A DNA stretch of 43,298 bases from Ectocarpus siliculosus (lineage: Eukaryota > Sar > Phaeophyceae > Ectocarpales > Ectocarpaceae): the NCBI GenBank assembly GCA_000310025.1, contig FN648788.1:1-43298 (forward strand), in the 5' to 3' direction. The notes beneath the pieces are model-generated. The model was not told the DNA's origin and searched no databases. It saw nothing but the letters and a program-made list of their open reading frames with translations. The position numbers were made by a program, and so were the translations under genes. Below, in pieces: positions 34,985 through 43,298 of the stretch; the first letter of the stretch is position 1; every line of letters begins with the position of its first letter.

Positions 34985-35140
34985 GGGTATTTGTGATGTT
35001 TGGGAATTTGAGTTTTCACCTTTTAGTCCAGACGTGCCGTGTGCATTGGCAGACATGATCTACTCACCCACAAAGGAAATAACACAACCCATGTAGTCTA
35101 CTCCCACATTCTCTCAATCCCGAAGTGAGATAGTGTGGCT
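34985..35140 (-). repeat. Segment inverted relative to the gene 3 upstream region
   Basis: Its reverse complement matches about 28730-28890 (shared: gatctRctcacccaca, cccacattctctc.atcccg, cgaagtgagata). Flanking sequences on both sides match in direct orientation. Confidence 0.7.
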
Positions 35141-37300
35141 CCTGAAGGCCATCGGAGAAACACGCTACAATACTCTTTTTTCTGCCGTAGATACAGCAGT
35201 AGATCGGGTTGACTGTACAGCGAGCGGCAGGAGACCTGGAAGGAAATCATCTATCGAATGTACTGCGACAACATAGACACAACATCCACACTCACAGTGC
35301 GTTCTTGGGGGCTTCAGGGGTTCTTGAGGTGCTCGGAAGTACAGAGAGGGCGAGAAGAAGCAGAGCGTGAGCTGGTGGGTGAGAGGGAAGATGACATCCC
35401 CCCGGATATTCCACGTGTGACCTCACACGTGATCATTTGCTCGAAGAATCTTGTGGGCAAAAGAGACCGACAAGTGTGAGCGTGTGTTCGAAACAGTCGA
35501 AGGGTTGCGTAATTGTTCACAAGACAGGTCTTACATTCTTTTTTCATGTCACCGCATTCGTTCGATCCATTTTCTTGTGGACAATGGGGATTTACTGTAC
35601 ATGCCAACTCAAGGGCTTCCGCGTCACATTTCTGTGAGTGGCGGGCTGCACTCTTCTTGATCTGACTCGGCAAACCTGACAGTCCCGAGACGGCCATCGG
35701 GATCGCGATGGGTATGTGGATTTCCACGAAGTGCTGTAGTACAGCAGTAGGCCCTATGCGTGCACGAGTGCATCCGACATACTGGTCATTGGCACGAATG
35801 GGAACCGCTTATTAGGTGTAGGCCCTGTTCTGGTGTGGTATACAGAGATGCTGTATTGGTTGGAATGTTTCTTATCAGGCACCCCGTAAGTTCTGTCACT
35901 CCATAGATTTCGGGGAAATTTTCAGGCTCTCAGAAGTCCCGTATCCTGCTGTCCTGCTTTACGCATTTATGGGTTGCTTTTCTGGATTGCGCTAGCAACA
36001 TGCAGCCGGTGGTGGTGTGCTGGATCACAGGGTGCTACTGCGGTCCCGGAAGAACTCCATGCTCCTATCCCCGTACGGTATCACTGGGTCCACAAGGGGG
36101 CACAATCTACCACAACAACTTCTGGGATTGTTTTTTCACATGGACCAGCTCCTGTCCTGGGCAGCCCATGAGCAATGCATGAGCTGCACATGAGGTGTCC
36201 ATGGGATGTCTGTGAGGTGTCTACGGCCGGTCCGCGAGCAGTTCCATGAGGTGCCCATGGGCAGACCATTTTGTCTACACCGTCAAGGATGTGCATATGA
36301 AAGAACACAATCCAAACCAAGCATTGGTCCTGTTACACCCTTGTGAAAGTACAGCAGTGCGTGTAGAATCTACGCAGGTAGGCAGTATGCCGTACAGTGT
36401 GTATAGTCTACACCCAGTATTTGACGGTCGTGCCTGCAATTCTTCGGGTAATCGTCAATCATCGAAGTATTATTATATCTGGCTCAAATGTGATTTCTTC
36501 TTGCTGGGGGCACACTGAGATTTGCTAATAGAGCAGGGCGAGCACAATCGTTGGACGTCCTGCTGAAAGGGTAGGGTTTGGGCGCATAACCATCGTGGGT
36601 TTTCCAGGGTGAGTATTCGAAGGGCGCTGACCATTGTGAGCATGTTGAATACCTGTGATGGTCTCCGCTTGGGAATGCCCATGAGCATGCTCGTGAGCCG
36701 CCCACCGTAGTGAAACACGTCTCTCACGATTGGCAGCCTGTGGTACTGTGCATTGTCTTGTCCCATGTCTTTGTGTTCCGTGGGCAGTCCGTGGGAAACT
36801 TAGGAAAACTGCCAAAAGCAAGTGGGGGAGATTCCAGAGAGGAGGGACGTGCACGTACGATAGCCGAGCCAGATAGGCGATATATATGTCTCACGTAATT
36901 CCATCAGGGTTAAAAAAGAGTGGGCGGAATACGTGTGATTCTATCCTACAACACACTTAGACTATCTGCCTACAATGAAAATGATGCCGTTGCGTGGGAC
37001 GCGTGTGGGGAAATATTGACCCACGAGGTAACCGCCGGAGACACGCGTGCACCACACTGTGGTGTGTGTCGACCTCAGAGCTAGGGTATTCAAAGTATAC
37101 TTCGGCATCTACATACAGCGCCAGTCATACGGCAAGCAAAGACGGAAGTGAACTGGACTCTTTGAGTTTTCAACATGTCCGACCGCCGGAACCAGCGAGA
37201 ATTACGACGATGTACAAGAATGCACAACGAAAAATAATCGGACGCTCCTTTGGAACGAAAAGGCCTGCTGAGTCTACGAAAACCACAGAACGCACGTGTT

Positions 37301-37960
37301 TGTTGTACGTTTCAGTACAGCAGTAAAATATGCTCGAAGTAGATATATCGCCGCGGCCTGAATCCCCAGTATGAGTGAGTCGTGCCTGCTGTGACGAAGG
37401 TGGTTCGTTTCTTTATGGGGGCAGGCAATGCCACAACCTTCTTTGCGTCTGACACTCGTTGTTTCGAGAGACGCATGCTGCACTGATGGACGTCCGATCA
37501 AACGTGACGTGCGGTACGTGTGGTCTAAGTTGGCCAGCGGCCTATACCTCAACCATACTGGCCTTAGAAAAAGCCTTGAGGAAAGGTATGGGAAATTTTA
37601 TCCTCATGTACTGCTCGAATGGAGACGAACGAACGTATTCGCGACTGAGACACACCTTGTCAGGCAACGGACGCAACACCTAACATCGACTCTGTGCGGC
37701 TGGTGTAATAGAGCTCTGTATAGGACCCCAGAGCGGCTAGACGATGTGACAAAGAAAGAAACCTCTGAATTATCTCGCACGGGAGGAGGTGAAAGTGTAT
37801 GGACGACGTTCGCGGCCGTGACAACTTCTGAAAAATCAACACCTACTAGTGTGGCTCGTTTCTTACCCCTAGCCGGATTCATTCCACTGATGAAAAACCG
37901 CAACTAGCTGAATATTTAGCCTGTAACCCACTACCAGGTAGTAGTTATTTTTTACAATGT
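37301..37960. other. Unassigned region downstream of gene 1
   Basis: No family recognised. A plus-strand frame of 159 codons (37428-37907) overlaps others in different frames and has no paralog or motif, so I do not call it a gene. Confidence 0.3.
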
Positions 37961-39239
37961 CCTCACAGCAGACTTGCTTCAAGCAACACTCCCAACCCAT
38001 GAAAATAGCTACCAGCGACCCTCCAGCTGCAGCGGAAGTAACCGCAGCACCTCGGATAACGTGGAGATCTCCTGTCAGAGTCCACCAACCAGTCTATTCG
38101 ACGCCACACCGCACATCCAGCCACAACATCCTACACCGTTACAGACGACTAACAGCTGCCGAGGTCACGACTCTGAAACTTGTGCATGCACCCAAATGCA
38201 CCCTGTCCAAACCCCAGACACGAAAACGACGCCTGATCCAGACAATTTCATTTAGGCAGCCCTGTTGGTGGCGCTAGCTGAACGGTATGAGTAGGGAGTG
38301 GAGCGACGGGAAAATCAACCCTTGCCGATCACCGTGTGTATGTCCTGTATTTTTGGACGATATTGCCCACTGATGGTCCCATGGACACGTCTACAAACAT
38401 GTTATGTGATGTTGGCATCGCGATGTCGCGTTTGCACTCCCTCAAAAAGACTACCTCCTACGACCGAACGACTAGAACCTTGGCACTCCTTCTAAACCCT
38501 ACCCCAAAAACTCTTACAGGAACATGCCAACAAACAATGTACGCACGTCTCGCCAAACCTTTCACCAATCCCACCTCCGCTTGTGCATTCGGTATTCTTC
38601 CAAAGGTGCAAACCCTTGATGCACTAGGCGTTGCAGAAATGTCTTTCAGATCGAACGTCTCCATTCACACTACATACAGTGGTACGTTCGTAGCCCTGGT
38701 CAATGTCGAAGAACATCGAACACACCGACCGAGCTTTGACACGTGCGCTGAGGAACACGACTTTTTGTATCGCTTCACTCGTGTGGATGCCAACTTAGGC
38801 GTCAGGCCCGGAGGTCGCCGAAGGGTCTGTCCGAACAAGAGGGTGTCCATGGCAATGTCGAATATTCGTGTCAAAAGTTACACATGGTACATGCCCGAGA
38901 AAGCAGAACACAGACTATGGTTAGGCGTGGTCTCAGCGCCCACCGAACTATGTACTGTAGCGCCTCTTACGTGCGAACCGTGTGCCGGACGTTATCCGGC
39001 TCGTCACGGGCGACCTGGGGACGGTGACTGGCTGGCCAGACAGATTCATGTACGCCTGTGGCGTGAACCGCAAACCACTTATCCTGATCGAGACGAAGAA
39101 TCTTCGACCTCCGTCTCCGGGCGCTCGGTGTTGCTCTGACATCTACTCTACGCGAGAAACTCTCACCCATCTTGTCGTCTTCCGAGGAAGCCGGTGTCGC
39201 GTCGTCCTACCTTGATGAAGCAACCATGTGGTCCGCCAT
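37961..39239 (-). other. 3' flank of gene 1 with decayed conserved blocks
   Basis: Shares blocks with the other 3' flanks: about 38700-38860 (minus: DIAMDTLLFGQT) and 38940-39030 (minus: PVTVPRSPVTSR). A 267-codon plus frame (38336-39139) runs antisense through these blocks; in the flanks of genes 3 to 5 the same stretch is interrupted, so it is probably chance. Confidence 0.45.
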
Positions 39240-42200
39240 TTAGATGGTTTGGTACACCGACAAGGAGGAGCTAGAACCGCACATCTCGTCGGGGTTGCCC
39301 GAGCAGGGATGGTCACAGAAGCTGTGTCCGTTGGCAGCGTAATCGGCGTTGTCACCGCACCAGCACTATTTCATGCGGCAGAATCAGCAAATAAAAGGGA
39401 TATGTGAGCAGGAGGAGGCACGGATTTCGTCATAGATGCCACGCTTGACTGGGGGTCTGTCAATAACCCAGGTGAGGTAGGCGAGGTCGGCGGTGGTTGC
39501 AGTATCAGCAAGGGCACCGGCCACAGTTGTGAGAGAAACCCACAAAGTCGTGACAGCATTGTTCTCGAAAACAATGTATATAGGTGGCCCGTTTCGGCTG
39601 GTGGGTTCCTGAGAACGATCATCCAATGAAGAAGTCACATTTGGAAAATGGTCCATTCTTGCGATTGGTATCCCTGTACTTCGTACGTCGTAGTTGCTAA
39701 GCCACATACACATAAACGATGCCACTTCCAAGTCTGTTGCACACATGCACAGTTGGCACATGCACAGTCGGCGTCGAGAGCAGCAAACGAGAAGTACACG
39801 GAGTTAATGTAGCACGCACAGACGATTCCATGTAGCTCTCTCGATTGCTTGGACAAACCAACGTACGATCGATTGAGCCACTGCGTTTAACACTCACCAG
39901 TGAACGGGACCAAGGCGACGAGAAACTGCGTCAACTGGAATCACCACTAAAAAAATCAATACAAACGACAATGACGGCCATAGCCACCCAAGGTCTACGA
40001 ACATCGCAAGGTGCTTTCTGAATACCAATGCTTTTACTGCACCATGTGCCCAATAAAGCACGATTCACACACTATACAGGAGGTATTACCTCGTTGGAGT
40101 ACTGCGTTCCATAGTAGGCCGAGTCAGCGCAGAGCGAGGCGCAGGTCTATTGTCGAGTCATATGCATGCGTTCACACTGAGCGTTTACCAGGGCAAGGCA
40201 CGAAAGAGCAGTGAGAAGCACGTCACAAGGGACTTAGTATGGCGGTATCGGGTGCGTCGGTGGCGAAATGGCCAACAGTTTTGACATTTCCTCGGACTAC
40301 GGCACGGTATGGGGGAAGCCAATAACAAAAACGAACCACAGCAGCGAGACGTATTCAGCAAATGACATGTTTGCGTAAGGGGGGGGGCAGATGTGAGTGC
40401 CAGCAGGACACGTGAGCGATCTGAAACAAACAACACCACCGAATTTTTTCCGCAAATACCGCTCACATCCGCGTCCATTCCGTCAAAAGAAGCTTTCAAC
40501 ACGAACGCGCTGCTGTCGGCGGGGTTCGAGAAGCACCCAAGGTACGAAGGATCGACGGCGTAGACATCCATGCTGTAGTACCCCCCACAGGTTTCTTCGG
40601 AGTTGCCCGAGCAAGGCATGTCGCAGACGCCTTCGCCGTTGAAGGAGTACGGAGTATTGATGTCACCGCCGCACCAACACTGTTCTCGAAGGGATTGGTG
40701 AAGGGTGGTGCAAACAGAGAACAAGGGGTCTCTTCTGGACGTTGCGATACGTCGTTTCCAAGCGTCTCTACGGTACACCTTGTTGAGCCGGCAAGCTCGA
40801 AGAAGGTAAGAGATATCAACGTGCAAAATATTTTGCCATTCTAGCGGTATCGCACCGCTTTGGGGGGTTGCGCACCTGCAGTTTAGAGACAGCAAAAGTT
40901 GCACCTAAGTCGGCGGGAACGCTGAGGGGGTGCTCGGATTCAACCCTTTTTGTGGGGAACCACACTAGTACAACAACAGTAACAGCGATGTAAACATGTT
41001 GCCGGAAGCCTTTGCCGTGGATTGTCTTTGAAGCTCATGGGCCCGCAAACACGACTTTGAATGCTCGTGTAGGTGGTAATGGTGACCATCAAAACCGTCA
41101 CAAGGTACGTTGAACCAACGTCAGGCAGTTGCCGTCCTTCTTGAACAACTGACCCAAATCCATCTGTATGGTGTGGATCTGACACACGATAAAGCCGTGG
41201 CAAATGCATGCGAGCGCTCAAGAATACAGAACAAAACAAACGACCTCACCTCCGTAGAGAACTGCGTTCCGTAGAAGTCCGCGTCGCATTGCGACCGGCA
41301 GAGCTGTTGCCATTTGGGGTTTCAAGTGTTTCCGGATGATCGATCATTAGACGGAGCGGGGAAGGACAAGATAAAGGGGCACGTCAACCGGCAGCAATGT
41401 AGAGGGTCGGGTGCATCGATGGCGAGTTGGCTTTCTCAGTGATCTCGAGAGCCTCTGACAAACATTCACGGACGAAGATAGATGATAACGCGACGTCGAC
41501 GTCGGAAGGAAAAGAGGGTGCCTAACAACACTTCAAAGCAACTACAACTGCACGAAAACAAGACGATCCTGAACAGGTACACGTGACTCCGCAGAAAAAA
41601 CACTACACACGCCTTTCATCACTCTCCCACGCACCTCTGCGGTCATGGCGTCAGAGGACACGCTCTGGAAGAAAACGCGGGAGTCGGCTGGGTCGGAGAA
41701 GCAGCCACGGTATGAAAGGTCCACAGTATTGACGTCGAAGTTCTGATAGACACTCATGCTGTAGAAACCTCCACACATCTCGCCGGAGTCGCCTGCGCAG
41801 GGCATGTCGCACTCGTCGCTGGCGCCGTTTGCATCGTAGTCCGCGTTTTCGTCACCGCACCAGCACTGTTGCGTTGGGCAGTATTGAGAAGCGGGGGAGA
41901 GGGTGAAGTGGCCGAGAGGGGAGAGATTTCTTCGTGACGTTGTAGCATACAGGACTTCAGTCGTGAAGTGGGCCAGGTGGGTGCCATGGTGGTGGTGCGG
42001 CGTCAAGGAACGGCTGTCATTAGCAGCAGAGCAAGAGAATGGAGGAACAGGCGTACCAAAAAGCAAGCCTAATGAGGCGGACGATGGCCTGGAGGAAAAA
42101 CGCACTTTGATCCGATGATCAAGCTATTGACGGATAGAGCAGAATTGCTCGAGAACTGCCGAGAAACCACCGAAACAGAACGTTCCGTGGTGGTATCTGG

Positions 42201-43298
42201 AGAGGGTGGTGCGTACTACAGTAGTCACGCACGAGGCCTCCTACCAAAAGAAAAGTCAGCTACAAAGAGCTGCTGATGGAAGCCAAGCAACCCTACATTG
42301 TCAATCGCTGGTAGATGAGAGCAGTTACAAACGTTTCCCAGTCGGAAATGGTATGGCCCAAGGATGCGCTACTCGGTTGGGTTGCTGCGAATCGTGCGAC
42401 GGTGACATCATTATCGGACAGGCAAGAACATTGAGTGCACTATGGACATGACAGGCGGGATGCGCGCAACCGCAACTCCTGAGGGGGGTCCATGGATATC
42501 AATCATGCAAAAGAGCAGCGAATTACAGCGCACGAGACCGAGATGATCCGAGGCACGTGAGTGGCTTGGAAGAGCCACCGAAACAAGGTCATGTCCGAGC
42601 CTGTTTACGCCCGGTGCGACGCACATGACATAGATCCAACACTATGTTGACACAACCCTCCGCGACGCACACAAAGCACGATCAGTTGTACAACAGTCTT
42701 ACCTCTGTCGAATACTGGGTTCCGTAGTACTGATACGCGCTACAGTGCCCCAGGCAGACCTGTGGTCGTTTGGTCAAATTGGCGGGAGGTCAAGGGTCCA
42801 CAGAAGGGAGGAGACTACAATAGTGGGAAGGGACTGATATGGAAATATGGCCGGTGGTGTGTTAATGTGAGCACGTGCCGTCGGTGATATACGATGCGCA
42901 CGGGGGTCCATGAGTACGGTTCGGCCAGTTCTACACGCTTCGGACAACTCGAGGGAAATTGCAACCCAATGTGTCGAATATAGCCAGCAACGCATCCACC
43001 TCGTAAAGGAGCTACCCATGTGCGCAGCGATTCAAGAACGCAAATTAACTCGACCACTACAAGTGCAACTGCACGCTTCTGGTATCACGCTCTCACTCGC
43101 CTCTGCGGACATGTCGTCAGAGGCAGCCTCCCGCACGAAAACGCGGCTGTCGGCGGGGTCGGAGTAGCACCCAAGGTAGGCGGGGTCGTCGTCGGGCTCC
43201 ACGTCGTTCTCGTAGATATTCATGCTGTAGTAGCCTCCACAAATCCGGGAGGCGTCGCCCGAGCAAGACATGTCGCAAATACCGTCGAGATCGAGCTC
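39240..43298 (-). CDS. Gene 1: WSC-domain protein, 5' end outside the window
   Basis: Exons seen: 43101-43298 (cut by the window edge), 42703-42759, 41635-41865, 41250-41303, 40467-40679, 40090-40146, 39240-39365 (TAA). The frame is open through all seven, 312 codons including stop. They encode the end of one WSC domain and three more, with the exon plan of genes 3 and 5. It is the most divergent copy: one mini-exon is 54 nt instead of 57; large exon 40467-40679 has CWCGGD and an altered start to the next domain (SNPADSSAF, DGMDAD); the terminal exon has CGSSSS in place of CGGxY and CDHPC for CDMPC. The first visible exon ends with a GC donor (GAG|GCGAGT). The signal peptide would lie right of the window. 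Probably functional, less certain than genes 3 and 5. Confidence 0.8.
43099..43100 (-). other. GC splice donor in gene 1
   Basis: At this exon end all paralogs have GAG|GTGAGN, while here the minus strand reads GAG|GCGAGT. The surrounding donor bases fit a GC-AG intron, and the mini-exon acceptor (CCACAG before 42759) is normal. Confidence 0.6.

Larger units (their letters stand above)
34444..37300. repeat. Gene 2 upstream region, paralogous to gene 3 upstream
   Basis: Second copy of the upstream block. Relative to gene 3 it has an extra 223-bp insertion (34722-34944), an inverted segment (about 34985-35140), and a longer stretch of ccatgggc / catgaggtg.ccatggg repeats near 36140-36265. No coding gene. 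Confidence 0.65.

Noticed and set aside
38336-39139. 267-codon open frame on plus in the gene 1 flank
   Set aside because: The matching stretches near genes 3, 4 and 5 are broken by stops and indels, and no protein family is recognised.

Overview
This is a eukaryotic nuclear window. It is dominated by one multigene family on the minus strand: a tandem array of secreted proteins made of WSC domains (Cys-rich putative carbohydrate-binding modules). Five gene copies can be reconstructed exon by exon. Every WSC domain shows the family pattern: YxGCFSDPADxRxF near its start, a small C-x3-C ... YYGTQYS block in the middle, CWCGD, then C-DMxC ... CGGxYSMSVY. Introns are 223-1443 bp with GT-AG borders and there are no bacterial operon signs. 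WSC-rich gene sets, introns of this size and a stramenopile-like Ty1/copia polymerase suggest a brown alga or a close stramenopile relative; that assignment is inference from gene content only.

Layout, in transcription order (high to low coordinate). Gene 1 (39240-43298) runs off the right edge and contributes its last three WSC domains plus part of another. Gene 2 (32631-34443) has a first (signal-peptide) exon and intron 1 of its own, joined to a duplicate of the 3' end of gene 5. It lacks the exons between, so it is probably a chimeric pseudogene. Gene 3 (21866-28502) is intact: 12 exons, 481 residues, signal peptide plus five WSC domains. Gene 4 (15352-19341) lacks its first exons and has lost two conserved cysteines, so it is probably a truncated pseudogene. 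Gene 5 (1477-8668) is intact: 12 exons, 478 residues, the same five-domain plan.

In every copy a WSC domain is split at the same two places. A 54-57 nt mini-exon encodes the middle, and a ~210-231 nt exon encodes the C-terminal half of one domain plus the N-terminal half of the next. All internal introns are phase 0 and only intron 1 is phase 1. All five genes end at the same residue position with Val-Tyr-Gln-Thr-[Leu/Val/Ile]-stop. A WSC-like remnant follows each stop.

Mobile and duplicated DNA surrounds the genes. A 3.93-kb Ty1/copia LTR element (10595-14526) has TG...CA LTRs and a perfect 5-bp target duplication. It sits in the 3' flank of gene 4, and the paralogous flank of gene 3 preserves the empty site. 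Its core is deleted and frameshifted. A 2.85-kb segment at 1-2850 recurs at 31163-34002. The upstream regions of genes 2 and 3 are paralogous over about 2.4-2.8 kb, with a local inversion and a SINE-like insertion. The 3' flanks of all genes share decayed, possibly once-coding blocks. I found no plus-strand gene, rRNA, tRNA or CRISPR that I can support.
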